Source: Takakia lepidozioides
Taxonomy: Eukaryota; Streptophyta; Takakiopsida; Takakiales; Takakiaceae
DNA length: 64,000 nucleotides
Assembly (NCBI GenBank): GCA_030704615.1
Contig: CM060731.1
Location: forward strand, 80,706,756-80,770,755
Direction: 5' to 3'
Part shown: piece after piece, positions 11,184 to 22,344 of the stretch
How positions within the stretch are numbered: the stretch's first letter is position 1
Layout: every line of letters starts with the position of its first letter
Notes under the pieces: model-generated
Database searches by the model: none
Seen by the model: the letters and a program-made list of their open reading frames with translations, nothing else
Told to the model about the DNA's origin: nothing
Made by a program: the position numbers and the translations under genes

Positions 11184-12689
11184 ATGGCCCCCGGTAGCAG
11201 CAAGCCTAGGTTTAAGGAACCGGTGGAGACTCGTATTCCCAGGAACTTGTTGACAAATGTTCAAAGGAAATTTCAACCCTCCTCTGGAACAGGCTTCTTT
11301 CTGGCGCATCAGGCCAGGTCAAAATCCCAAAATCCCAAAATCCCAAAATCACCACTGGCATTGCTTGTGACTCTAATTTCGCCAACGCTTGCCTTCGGAC
11401 TACATCCTTCATAGATCTGGACCTTAGGGGATGCTCAGCCTTGGAGATTATGGAAGCCCCCAAGGCAACATGCATAACGCCTCTAATCTTCAGGAAAGGT
11501 AACCCTCCAGCTATACTTATTACTTCGGATGATCTGGAATGCGTGGAATCTATCTGGATTACTACAAGTGACATCAAGAACTTTGTGAAGACTTGTCCCC
11601 CCGACAGCAATCCACAAATATTATTCAAAAACAAAATCCAGGATTTTTCCCACTCCTTTCTGCCTCACTATTTCATAACTCCATCGACTCTCGGGTGTTT
11701 TGGGGAGCATACCTGGAAGACCACCCTGGTCTAAGTTGCAAACCCTCAACCCAAATTTTGGCTCTGATGGAGGAGGCAGAAATCTATTCTTCCTCTCCGC
11801 CAATCTCTGCCATGTGGACTTATGAAGAAGGGCTCGAGGGCCCTAGAGGAAGTCACAAATTGCAGATAAGAAACCAGGATACCCTGGTGAATGGTTTTCA
11901 GTTACTAGCGGCACACCTGGGCTCTGAAATAGAAGAAGACAACCACCGCATGGAGATCCAAAGAACAAGAGACTACTTAAAAGGAGTCAGGGTCCCAGAG
12001 AGTTCCTCAACATCTGCAGACTCACAAGTGGACTCGTCCTTGGAGGCAGCGAAGGGCAATAAGGAGGACTTGGTGACTACGGTGAACTCCCTGCACATCT
12101 CCCCGCCATCCACTACTGATAACATGCTCAACAATTCCAACGACAAGTCTCTGCCCGTGGTATTCCCACTTCACTCTCATCCTCCATCAAACCAGGTTCT
12201 CTTCTCACCTTCCCCCTGTCTTTTCTTCCAGGTCTTATAGCCAGAGACACTAACAAATGTTGGTTGTTGTGTGGTAGGAAAAGACTCATCTGTGGGAAGA
12301 AAAATAGGCTTTTGCTCCCAGCCTTCGACTTGCCACATGATACTCCCTCGGGCACTATATTTGATGTGAATTCTCTTCCCTAGTGGCATCCAGGCCTTCA
12401 AAGCCTCTTGTCTGCACCCTTCTTCCCCAAAAACGTCACCATCCTGTTAGTAAATATCACATCCTTATCCACGGACCAATTCCAGCTACTGCCACAGGGC
12501 ACTGACTTGCATCCTCTCAGGGGTATCTTCATACAAATCTGTAAGAAAAACCAAAAACCCCCTAACAACTTTGTTTGGACAAACTCATTGCGCCCGCGAG
12601 ACCGTAGGATCAAATTCTTCTTCCAAAACCATAGGCCATCAAATGAGACTCCTTGTCCCAGCCTACCCCCGGTGTTCAATGATACTTAA
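11184..12689 (+). pseudogene. LINE ORF1 region (decayed)
   Basis: This is the expected position of ORF1, whose product binds the element RNA. The frame starts at MAPGSSKPRFKEPVETRIP and continues, with frame changes near 11,300-11,440 and 11,590, to 12,240. A last piece around 12,585 reads SLRPRDRRIKFFFQ; nearly the same peptide (SLRPRDRRVKFFFD) recurs at about 61,097, so it belongs to the repeat family. A short tandem array of AAATCCCA words (about 11,322-11,351) lies inside. No CCHC knuckle or RRM could be seen with confidence. The assignment rests on position before ORF2 and on the repeated peptide. Confidence 0.55.
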
Positions 12690-15600
12690 CCTTCATTCAT
12701 GGAATATCAGAGGGCTGGGGGCTGACCCTGCCTCCCTCAAGCGTCTAAAAATAAAGACTTGGCTTGCTAATTTCCTTGCAAATGACTCCATTATTCTTCT
12801 TCAGGAGCATAAACTCGACCAACTCAAAATAGACAAGTACCTGACGGACTACATGTGGCCTATGGCTAATTCCCTTTGGAAACCAACCTCAGATGGTACA
12901 AAGGGGGGCACCGCAATACTTATTTCTCCTTCCCTTCAACCTTTCCTCTCCAATGAAGCCATCTGGATTCCTGGGAGATTACAATTTTGCTCCATCACCA
13001 TGCCCAACCATAGGAACCTTAGGGATTGTCAACGTATATGCTCCGAACTTTGCGGTAGATAGAACTCAATTCTGGTCTGAACTTAATTCCAGGATGTGGA
13101 ATCAACCATCCATAGATAGCTGGATTGTCGCTGGCGATTTTAATATGGTCAAATCCTTTGAAGACAGAAGAGGGGCCGGGACATTCAACCCTAATCCTGA
13201 TGAAACTGACCAATGGAGCTCTTGCACTCTCTCACAACCTAGCAGAGGCAGCTCCAATCTTTGGGCATGCCTCCAATATCAAATTCACCTGGACAAATTA
13301 TAGGTCCCTCTCTGACCTCTGTATGGCTCGTCTAGACAGACTTTATGTTTCTCTTGATCTGGTTCAGCAATCCAAGAGACTGCCTCAGGAACCCATTTCA
13401 CTGGGCTTCGATCATGCACCTGTTTCCATGACCCTCTCTCTGCAAGACTCTCGTCGTCGAGGGAGAGGCCTTTACAAGATCAACAATCTCTTGCTAAAAT
13501 TACCTTCCTTCAAACAGGGATTGCAAGTCTGGGCTCAAGCGGGGGATGAAAATCAAAACCCAACAGATAGATTCATGACCAAACTAAGGGCAGTCAATAT
13601 TGAGAGCCAAAAATTGTCAGTCATCGGCTGCCATTAGAAAGAGGAAAGGTGTAGCATTGACTAAATGTCTCAAGGTTTGCCAATCTAGGCTGGAGTCAAC
13701 CCGTTGTGATGAACAGACATACCATACCTACTTGGAAGCTAGATGCAATCTGGACATTCATTACAAGATCCAGGAGCGGAAATGGAAGCTACAAGCGGGG
13801 GTTAACTGGTCTACGAAAGGAGAAAAGATGACTAAGTATTTCTTTTCTAAGACAAGGCTTAGAAGAGCTTCCCAGTCCATATCTGAGCTGAGTGATCAAT
13901 CTTCAGGTCTCGCAACAAACACTCCCAAAACAATGGCAGACTTGGCTAGCAAACACTTTGAGCTCCTCTTTCGTAGCAACCTCAATACTTTGGCTCCTAC
14001 CCCTTTGCAAATTTCCTGCTTGGCTCACACTCCAGAAATTCTCTCTCAGCAAAACGCCTCATCTTTAGAAGGTGAATTCAGCAAGAGGGAGCTAGAGGAG
14101 GCTCTGGACAAGCTTCAAAACAACAAGGCACCTGGAATGGACGTTATATCAGTGGAGTTTTATAAGGCTTTCTGGCCAGAAATCTCTCTGGACTTTACCT
14201 TCATGGCTAATCACCTATTCCAACAAGGATCAATGCCTCCAGCTCTTGCCCAAGGGGTAATCATCCTTCTTTACAAGAAGGGGGACAGAACAAATGCTTC
14301 TAACTATCGCCCTATCACTCTTCTAGATTTCGCATACAAAATCATAGCCAAGGCCCTTGCGCTTAGACTACAACCTCTCTTGCCAACACTTATTCGTCCA
14401 AACCAAACAGGGTTCATCAAAGGCCGCTATATTCTTGACAATCTGCTGTTGGCTCAGGAAATCCCGCAATATGCCTCTAGGACAAACCAGGCCATTGCCC
14501 TCTTACTTTTGGACTTCGAAAAGGCATTTGATAGAGTACAATGGTCTTACCTTCTTGCAGCATTGGCCAAGATTGGCTTCCCCCAATCCTTCTGTAAATG
14601 GGTTCAAATTCTTCTTACCTCCTCAAGCAGCCGGGTCAATATCAATGGCCACTTGTCTAAATCCTTTCCCTTGCAGAGGTCAGTACGCCAAGGCTGTCCC
14701 CTATCCCCATTGTTGTTCCTGATAGTGGCTGATTCCCTAGGATATATGTTACAGCTAAACCACTTCATAAAAGGCCTCAAGCTTATCAATTACATAACCA
14801 GATAGAACACCTACTTAGTGGACTCAATGTTCATAGATGATACATTTCTAATGCTTCAGGCCTCGACTGATAACCTGGATGCAGCAGGGCAGACACTGGA
14901 AACCTTCTGTTCGGCATCTGGATTTAATGTAAACTGGAATAAAACCGCGGGCCTCTTGGTGGGTGATCTCTCCACCTCCAATCTGGGAGTCTCTCCTACT
15001 TGGGGGGTAAACCAGGGTTTACATTGGCTCAAACCAGGGGAAACCACCACGCTGCTAGGATACACCTTTGGGCTGGAGCTCACGGATTTGTAGAAATTTG
15101 CACCTACATTGACGAAACTAAAAAGGAAACTAACCTACTGGGTTCAAAACACCTATCTATAACGGGAAGAGTACTGGTAGCCAACCAAGTACTGTCAGCG
15201 GGTGTATGGTACTATGTTGCGTCATGGAGGCCTAACTCCAAACAAATACAGGAAATCAGAAGACTGCTTAGGAACTTTATATGGGGTGCAGAGAGCTCTA
15301 CGCAAAATAAACGGCCTCAAGTGGCATGGTCCCAGATCTGTCTCCCCCCCAAAAAAAAAGGCCTCGGTGTCCTAGATCCGGAAACCCAAATCACTGCTCT
15401 CCTTGGGAAATGGATTCCCAGATTTCTTGGGCCAGAGGGAGGATGGTGGAAATTCCTTGTCTATGATCATATTGTCAGCTCTTCTCCTTTGAAAATTGTC
15501 CCCTGGCAGCCCTCACTGCGCTGGACAACCCAAGGGTTTAATCTGAAAACTACTGGTTCATCTCTGTGGGCCAACATCTGGCTAGCTTGGGGAAAGTTGA

Positions 15601-15860
15601 GGAAATTCCTCCACAAATCTTAGCCAGCTACCTACCACGAGACTCTACGACAACACCTTCTCTTGAACACAAACACCCCTGATCCTTTGCAAAGGAACCA
15701 AGCAAAGCGCTGATCCACATGGGACAGACAAGGCATCAGCCAACTCTACAATATTTGGAGGAACAATAGCCTCAGTTCCCTGGACTTAATAGCAGATTCG
15801 GTAGGCAGGGCAAGGGCAGTTAAGGGAGAGGCCGGGTACAAGAGTAATCCCATCGTTAGT
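12670..15860 (+). pseudogene. LINE ORF2: endonuclease and reverse transcriptase (decayed)
   Basis: Endonuclease blocks in order: LHSWNIRGLG (12,693), ILLQEHKLD, then after a frameshift near 13,020 GIVNVYAPNF and WIVAGDFNMV (13,120-13,150), then FTWTNYR with ARLDRLYVS and GFDHAPVSM (13,280-13,430). Reverse transcriptase: KAPGMDVISVEFYKAFWP (14,130), NYRPITLLDFAYKIIAKALA (14,300), QTGFIKGRYILDNLL, LLLDFEKAFDRVQW, VRQGCPLSPLLFLI. The catalytic box is FIDD (14,831), after an in-frame TAG at 14,803-14,805. Frames change near 13,020, 13,230, 13,620 and 15,080. The frame beyond 15,623 can still be read as DRQGISQLYNIWRNNSLSSL (15,721-15,780). These are all L1-clade plant LINE hallmarks. The enzyme would nick target DNA and prime reverse transcription, but this copy is dead. 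Confidence 0.9.
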
Positions 15861-15965
15861 CATCGTCTTGCAATCTGTGAACTTGAGTCAGGATCTCGTG
15901 TGGTGGTCTCCTAGTAGCATGGCCTTGCATTTCTTGTAAGTCTTCCATGGTTGTATCCACTCCCA

Positions 15966-16310
15966 CTATCCAATGCAATGCGGACATAACCAATCCCCAT
16001 CAGGAACCATCTCAAGAGGTGGAGTCAAGCATCCCATATGCCAACCTCTAGAGCATCGATCACACACCAACATGGTGGTTGCCCCTCTAGTAGACCCACA
16101 CAACATGCACCTCAAACTTGCAGGTACCACTGCCAGGTTTGGGTCAATCCTGCCATCGACATTCAGAAGGTGACATGGCGCGCAATTACGCACATGGTCC
16201 TTCCAAGTCATGCCATCCCGGCCCTCCAAGATCAGGACGCCTGAGGGCAATACCTCTCGAACCCTCAAAATAACACGTCCTACAGTCACATCCAGGGTCG
16301 TTGGAGCAGT
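15966..16310 (-). pseudogene. Integrase carboxyl end with PHD finger
   Basis: The same frame as the integrase, after a TAG at 16,308-16,310. Residues 1-60 of this piece are the usual basic integrase tail (VGRVILRVREVLPSG). Residues 61-105 (15,975-16,109) form a PHD finger with all zinc ligands: C-x2-C, x11, C-x2-C, x4, H-x2-C, x14, C-x2-C. It has the conserved Trp two residues before the last Cys pair (GDWLCPHC). PHD fingers commonly read the histone H3 tail. Chromoviruses carry a chromodomain at this position, so the PHD finger probably serves the same targeting role. The fold assignment is from sequence; the histone-binding role is inference. Confidence 0.85.
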
Positions 16311-17230
16311 CTACTGCAAATAAACATAGTCACCAGGGTGAAATCTCCGAACCCCAGGACGATAGCCCCCACCACGTATGATAGCATACCTCAACGTATG
16401 ACAATGTTGTGCAATGGCAAGGTTCTCGAAAGCCATGGGCATGACTTTCTTGAACAACTCCGCGCACTGACCACATGCACGTGCCCACACGTCCGGATCA
16501 TCAAGATTGAAGACTACTGTAGTCTCCCTGCGAATAGATGCAGGCAAATCTGGCTCTCGGCCAAAGAGAAAGAAATAAGGCGAGAACGAGGCAAGTGATG
16601 CTTGCTTGCTGAACCTGTAGCCCATGGCTAACCACGGTAGCTGAAGGTCCCAATCTCCAAGGTATCCCTTCCGCAAGCCATACTTGCGCAAACCTCTCTT
16701 CACCGTTTGCACAACTCTCTCTGCCAAGCCATCGGCCTCAGGATGGTCCTGAGAAATGGTGCGGTGGTCTATTAAGGCCTTGTCACACAATGCCTGAAAC
16801 TCCCCCAAGAACTCTCTCCTTTGATCCGTGAGTACCTCAGCTAGAGCACCGAATCGGCTAAGTACACGATCCAAGAATGCATACGCAGCTCCCTCACTAG
16901 CCTTATTAGACAATGGAACCAACTCGATCCACTTGGAAAAGTGCTCCACCATCACCAACACGTACTTGTTGTGACGCATGGTCAGTGGCAACGGCCCTGC
17001 GAAGTCAAGACTCCATATGTAGCCCAATCCCATGATCGGAAGAATGTGCAATTGTGGTATAGGGGCGTTGAATGAAGCACGCACCATGTCACACACTATG
17101 CACCTAGTCACAAAATTGTTGCACCTCTGTGTGCATACCACGCTACCAATACTGCCCTTGTAGTAGATTATGAGTGCGTCGCACCCCAAAGTGCCCCAAC
17201 TCCTCATGGGCATGCCACACTAACCGTGCC
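16311..17230 (-). pseudogene. Gypsy integrase core (zinc region damaged)
   Basis: The catalytic triad is visible: SLDFAGP (first Asp), VLTDQRREFLGEF (second Asp) and EADGLAERVVQ (Glu). The zinc-binding HHCC part upstream is in another frame (WHAHEELGHFGVRRTHNLL, about 17,215-17,160) and then switches to the frame of TRCIVCDMV. So there is at least one frameshift plus a TAA at about 17,230. The downstream tail GDYVYLQ runs into the PHD piece after one TAG. It would insert the DNA copy into the genome. Confidence 0.9.
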
Positions 17231-17232
17231 CG

Positions 17233-17508
17233 TTATGTTGGGTGAGGCACAATCTTCACTCGACCATCCTCCCACACTCTGAGCAGGTGTGTCTCCTCCC
17301 ACTTGAACCTCTTGGCTCGTTGTAGGATCCGATCCCTCTCCTTGGCTGTCACAGTGGCTGCCGTGTCTCCAGTGCGGAGATAGTCCAACACAGCTGAATC
17401 CTCATGTATATCTTTGGCGCCACCTTGCTCATTGCTGGCCTCAGGGTCCTCAGACACTCGGTCTACAGTCATCCCTATTGTAGGTCCAACCTGGCCTTCC
17501 GCTGCCAA
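17233..17508 (-). pseudogene. RNase H to integrase linker of the gypsy pol
   Basis: 92 codons of hydrophilic linker (EDSAVLDYLRTGD, then AKERDRILQRAKRFKWEETH, then LLRVWEDGRVKIVPHP). The end is the usual short strand before the integrase zinc-binding region. It is in a different frame from the integrase core downstream. Confidence 0.7.
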
Positions 17509-17532
17509 GATACACAGAAATGCAGATGCATG

Positions 17533-18941
17533 TCATCCGGGCACCATCTCCTCGTCCGTCTCACCATGCCACCGAGCTCCAGTGTCATCCTGTTGGCTCG
17601 TGCATGAATTGCGACTCAACCCATCCGCATCCCGATTGACCAAACCCGGTCGATGCACAACCTGAAAGTCATACTCTTGAAGTATGAGTGCCCAGCGTGC
17701 AAGCTTCCCCGTAAGCTTGTCTGACTCCATCAACCACTTGAGTGGTTGGTGATCCGTGACAAGGGTGAAGAGATTGTCGTATAAATAGCACCTGAAGTGT
17801 GCCACGGCCCACACTGCAACTAAGCACTCTCCCTCATATGAGCTATACTTAGCCTCTGCAGCGTTGTTCGAGCGGCTAACATAAGCCACTACAAACTCTC
17901 TTCCCTCATCATCCATCTGTGTGAGCACCGCTCCAAACCCCAGCATGCTCCAATCTGTATGCAGCTGAAAAGGACGCCCCCTGATAGGTCGTCTCAAGAT
18001 GGGTGCCGAGGTCAACATTGCCTTGAGCTCTTGAAAAGCTCGTTCTTGCTCATCTTCCCATTGCCACTCCTGGTCCACCTTGGTCAGCTTGGTTAGAGCC
18101 TTTGCAATGGTACTAAATCCCTTGACAAACCGTCTATAATAGTTTGTCAAACCCATGAAAGCTCGAACTCGGCTCACATCCGTGGGGCGTGGAATCTGTG
18201 CAATGGCCTCTACCTTAGTCTGCTGTACCCCCAATCCTCCAGGATATATCATATGACCCAGATATTCAATCTGGTTGTGGAAAAACTTGCACTTCCTCGG
18301 ATGTAACTTCAATCCGTGCGCCCTCAAGCGCTCAAATACCACCTAAAGGTGTGTCTCATGCTCCTCCACCATAGCACTAAAGATGATGATGTCATCTATG
18401 TAGCACCGAGCAAACTCCACCCCTGCTAGAATCATGTCCATGACTCTTTGAAACTCTGCAAGAGCGTTCTTAAGCCCAAATGGTAAGAATAGCCACTGAT
18501 ATAGGCAATCCTTCCCGTGCTCATTGATCCCCAGAATGTCGTCTTCTGCTTATCCGCCTCCTTGATCGGCAACTGGTGATATCCAGATCGTAAATCCAAA
18601 GTGCTAAAGACCTTGGCATGCCCAATGGCATCAAAGATCTCCTCTGGTGTTGGTATGGCATACCTATCGGACTTGGTCTGACGATTTACAGGTCGGTAAT
18701 CACCGCACATATGTCTCTCCGTCCAATTGCCATAGACATCCTTCTTGGCTGGCATCACTGTGGCTGAAGCATACTCTGCACCAGATAGCTCCACCAAACC
18801 AGCCTCCCAGAGGTCTTGAGTCCTCATCTGAATCAAGGACCTCTCCATGTCACTGTATCTATAGGGTCTCCGAAAGATTGGTGTGTCAGTGGCCAATTCA
18901 ATGCGAATCTCTTGACCCTTCAGTGCTCCCAAGTCCTTCAA
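17533..18941 (-). pseudogene. Gypsy reverse transcriptase and RNase H
   Basis: The amino part (18,941-18,432) has GDYRPVNRQTKSDRYAIPTP and [16 protein letters not shown] one-base shift near 18,535 restores QWLFLPFGLKNALAEFQ and the catalytic YIDDIIIF box (about 18,400). A TAG then precedes VVFERLRAHGLKLHP (18,342). RNase H blocks follow: FQLHTDWSMLGFGAVL, AKYSSYEGECLVAVWA and LVTDHQPLKWL, with Asp, Glu and Asp in place. The domain order is that of Ty3/gypsy. The frame upstream continues, with stops, into the methyltransferase. Confidence 0.92.
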
Positions 18942-19229
18942 ACTGCAAAGCAGTTCCTATAAGTCCTCAAGAACCGCCGTATACGTCGTATGGGTCCAAA
19001 CATCAGACTCCCAGTTGTCCTCCGTGACTGCAACCTTGAGTCCAGCAGGCTTCGAGGTAGAAGACGTGTCCCGTGGTTGCTATGCTGCAACCTCTTGAGC
19101 AGTATCCGCTGCCTGCTCTGTAAGTGACAATGCCTCATCCTGCCCCATCATCTCATCCTTGGGGACCTCCTCAACCCGAGAAAAATCCCCAACCTCATCC
19201 ATCACCGCCGCCTTGGCTGCCAACTCCCT

Positions 19230-20335
19230 CTAAACCTCGAGCACCTCCCACGTGTGCCATGGATGTGGCCTGCACCTCATGGTCCTCACCTGTTCACCCC
19301 CACTCGCTGCCTGTACCATCTCGGTAGGCAGAGAGACTCTCAAGGGAAGTGTACTCTGTACTCTGCGCTGCTCAGCCATAGCCAAGCTGATAATCCAGGT
19401 CAAGCAATTGAGATCCATTGCTTGCCCCAACATCTGACGACGTGATGTCTCAGAAAGAGATGGCACCGCCGTGGTACCAGTGGTAAAACCCATCGCCCGC
19501 TCGCGCTCGTCAGCATTGGGCTCCAATAATTGCTGCAACTGGCTATCCCACAAGAGGCCAGGTCCACCATCCCGAAAAGCATGAGATCCTGGAAAGCTGA
19601 ACAGTGTAGGTAATGCTGCTCGTGGGTGACCCACCTTATTGACCACTGCCAAAGGTGATCGGTCATCGTGTCTCACATGCTGAGACTGCCTCCCTATGTC
19701 CAAAATGCTATCAACTGTGAGGTTTGGTGGCCGCTGCACCCCATCAAATGCACGCTTGAGCATTGCAGGTGGCATCAAGTTGGTCCACCATAGTCGTGGG
19801 CGATGAGCCCGTGACCCTACTGCAGCTGCATCCAGCAACACTGCTGACCCAAGCCAAGACCGCACTTGATACACACTGGCCATCACCTTGGTCCGAGAAT
19901 CAGCCATCAATGGCACATTCTCCAAGATATATGCCGGAGAGTCCGCCTACTGAAGCTATAAATAGCATAGGACCATCAACATCTCCCAAAACAGGCGTGA
20001 CCTCGAGTCTTGTAACCCATTGTCATGCCCGGCTGATGAATGCCCTTGGCAAGGCCAACCTGCCACTACCAAGTGAATAGGGCCACCCACTCCAAATCCT
20101 GCGTCCCCAGCAAAGAGATGTCTGCTGGCAAGACTTGCTGGTATCCACGAACTGCAGACACCGGCAACAAATCAGGGTACTGCTGCACCAACTGAGCAAC
20201 ATAGCGCAGTGAGATGCGTCGTGCAGTCTCATCCCTCTCTACATACAGGTAACGTCGAACTCGTACACCTGCCTGCAGCACTGCAACCAATCCAATGCTG
20301 ATCCCGCCAAACAAGTCCAGAATGCATATGCCTTC
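19230..20335 (-). pseudogene. Cytosine-5 DNA methyltransferase domain embedded in gypsy pol
   Basis: All main C5-methyltransferase blocks occur in canonical order. Motif I (S-adenosylmethionine binding) is ILDLFGGISIGL at about 20,325-20,290, with YLYVERDE after it. Motif IV with the catalytic Cys is AGWPCQGH, PCQ at 20,046-20,054, after a one-base shift near 20,085. Motif VI is ENV at 19,914-19,922. Motif VIII is GSRAHRPR at about 19,794-19,817. The ERERAMGF and RRQMLGQAMDLN blocks near the end (about 19,490-19,404) match motifs IX-X. The order is not permuted as in plant DRM; the style is DNMT3/DRM-like or bacterial-like, which I cannot decide. Stops lie at about 19,950. Downstream the same frame leads, through three TAG stops (near 19,228, 19,080 and 18,957), into the reverse transcriptase. 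Established knowledge: methyltransferases inside retrotransposons have been reported in dinoflagellates and charophyte algae. A role in methylating the element's own DNA is inference. Confidence 0.88.
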
Positions 20336-20347
20336 ATCCGGGCACTA

Positions 20348-21181
20348 TCACACAAGAGGTGTGGTGTCCAATGGCGATAACTGAGGTGGTCCTGGTGCAA
20401 TCACCGCACTCTTCTCCTCTCCTGACGGTACAAAGGCCTCTACCCAGGCTTGTTGCACTCGTCTATCAGCAGCTTGCTGCAAATCTTTGCTCGTGCCCCA
20501 CAATGGAGTGTGAGCAACCATGGTAGGCAACTCTGTCATACCATGCATATCATCTTGCTCTGCTGGAGGTGGCACATCCTCTGTATGATCATTGCCTTCT
20601 AGCAACTCTCCAGGCCAACTCACTACACCCGTGAAGGCTGCTAGTGTCGGTATCTTGCCCCGCCGGGTAGCTGCAACACCCCCAATGAATGTCATAGGGA
20701 GTTGCACATGACGGCCATCTCCTAATTGCCATCCAGGCCTATACAATGTTGACTCCTCCCAAAAACCCAAGGTGAAGCCCATGGGATACAACAATGCCCC
20801 ACCAACGAGGACATCGTAAGATACCGCGTCTGTCACAATGGCCTTGGCTCGCATCACTGAGCCATCTATAGGATGATCCAGCTGTACTCTAATGGCCAAC
20901 TCACGTCGTGTCATGCCCCGAGTCTGCTCTGATCTTCCCAGAGATGTCTGTATATGGAAAGGACAAGGCTCTATATCCGCCTCCATAAGGCCCAAACCTG
21001 CAAAAGCAGCTTTGCCCAACATCAGTGGCTGAGCTCCCGAGTCCAACAAGACCCGCAGTGGCCGGTACCTCTTGCCTGCCGGTCCACTCAAAGAGAAAAT
21101 GCCATCCTGGTTGTCTAACAAGACAACTCCAGGTGTCACCATGGCGCGCTCAAAGGCTGGTCTAGTTGGCAGCTCCGTCAA
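20348..21181 (-). pseudogene. Gypsy aspartic protease region
   Basis: The protease active site is VLLDSGAQPLMLG (the usual D-S/T-G-A). It is followed about 80 residues later by SYDVLVGGALLYPMGFTLGF, the second conserved strand of retroviral-type proteases, and by WEESTLYRPGWQLG. The carboxyl half is a Pro/Gln/Asp-rich linker. It ends at two adjacent stops (TGA TAG), after which the same frame goes on as CPDEGICILDLFGG, motif I of the methyltransferase. The open frame continues upstream of 21,181 to a TGA near 21,238. Confidence 0.85.
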
Positions 21182-21300
21182 CCTGGCAGCTGCAGCTTGC
21201 CATGGCGCATAAGGACCAACCTGCAGTTTGTCAGAATCTCAGTATGCCACCAAGCAGTCCAACTTGAGCAAGATGAAAACAAATTCCATATCATTTGTAT

Positions 21301-22344
21301 TCACACCGAGACATGTGATCATACAAGGTGTCAAGGGAATGTGAATTCAGCCTGTCAAATTGCAGGTTCAAGGCTTGTACAAACAAGCAGCATGAACAGC
21401 CGAGATCCAGCATCTTTAGATTGCAGGTCAAAGGCCTGATGTCATGACAGAGCCAAAACTATAGGTAGGATCCCATTGCAGCTTACCATCCTCATCCTTC
21501 AAGAGTTCCATGCTAAAACATGCAAAGAACACTTTACTATGATCCAGTACACATCAGAAGCAGGCCCGAAAAGGAGCGGGGCGGTGCCCTACCAGGCTGC
21601 CGCCATAACCTTCAAGGCCACCATATCCATATAAGACACCCAAAACCGCCAAAAACATACCACCCAAAACCAGATCCTCTTTGGCCAAAAGAACTTACAA
21701 CCTAGCTTAATAATCCACAGGCCTTGCTGTCAAAGATCCAAAGGTAGGGTATGGTTTGTATGCAAGCCTCAGGAAACAGGCCAGTCAGGCCGAGCTGCGC
21801 ATCGGCGGCAGAATGACAAAGGCCAAAACGCAGGCTGTAGCATGCCAAACCAGGGGCAGTCGGGTTGAAATCGGGGCTGCAGGCAGCAGCCACCTCTCAG
21901 CGCAAAAACCCACAGGTCTCCTCAGCCCATATCCCAATCTACATGCTCAAGAAACTTCAAAGTAGGTGAGGATCCTCCCCTGGTCCCATCATAAGCCCCC
22001 ACAAAAACCAACAGGTTAGTGAGGATTGTGGAACCCCAGGTGAATCACAGACCCTCACACTTGTCATCGATGTCAACTAAGAAACTCAAAAGCAAGAGAA
22101 GGAAATAAGAACATAAGAATCCCTAAACTCCAAAGGCACCTAAGCGATTGGGGAAGAGGATTATGCGCCATCACCACCCGTAGCAAGCCGCCTCCACAAA
22201 GCACATAAGCAACGAAGCAAAGCAGGCACAATCGCAAGACACTAGAAAGGAGGAAGAGAACTTCCCAACATAAGTGCCCTTGCTAAGCATAAAAAGTTAG
22301 AGGAGGGAAGATGCCACTGCATTCATAGCGGTGTTTCCCGCTGC
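21301..22344. other. Unassigned stretch upstream of the methyltransferase gypsy
   Basis: This is where gag, leader and 5' LTR of the minus-strand gypsy would be expected. I could not find a gag motif, CCHC knuckle or tRNA-complementary primer site, and many stops occur in all minus-strand frames. The element may be 5'-truncated here. Confidence 0.4.

Larger units (their letters stand above)
10850..15860 (+). mobile_element. L1-like LINE with ORF1 and ORF2 (copy 2), cut at the 3' side
   Basis: This block carries a 5' leader, an ORF1 region (11,184-12,689) and an ORF2 with apurinic endonuclease and reverse transcriptase (12,670-15,860). The 3' end of ORF2 stops matching at about 15,860, where the minus-strand gypsy element begins. 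The 3' UTR seen in the other two copies (10.5 and 60.6 kb) is missing here. The left end is not precisely defined. Confidence 0.8.
15966..21300 (-). mobile_element. Ty3/gypsy retrotransposon with DNA methyltransferase and PHD finger in pol
   Basis: Read on the minus strand, the pol order is protease (21,181), C5 DNA methyltransferase (about 20,335-19,230), reverse transcriptase (18,941), RNase H, integrase zinc region, integrase core and PHD finger (ending 15,966). Several adjacent parts are in the same frame and separated only by single stop codons: protease to methyltransferase, methyltransferase to reverse transcriptase, integrase to PHD. That supports one original polyprotein and not chance neighbours. 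I could not identify LTRs, a primer binding site or gag. Upstream of the protease some frame continues to about 21,300 with stops. The 15,860-15,965 stretch may hold the 3' flank. Confidence 0.85.
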
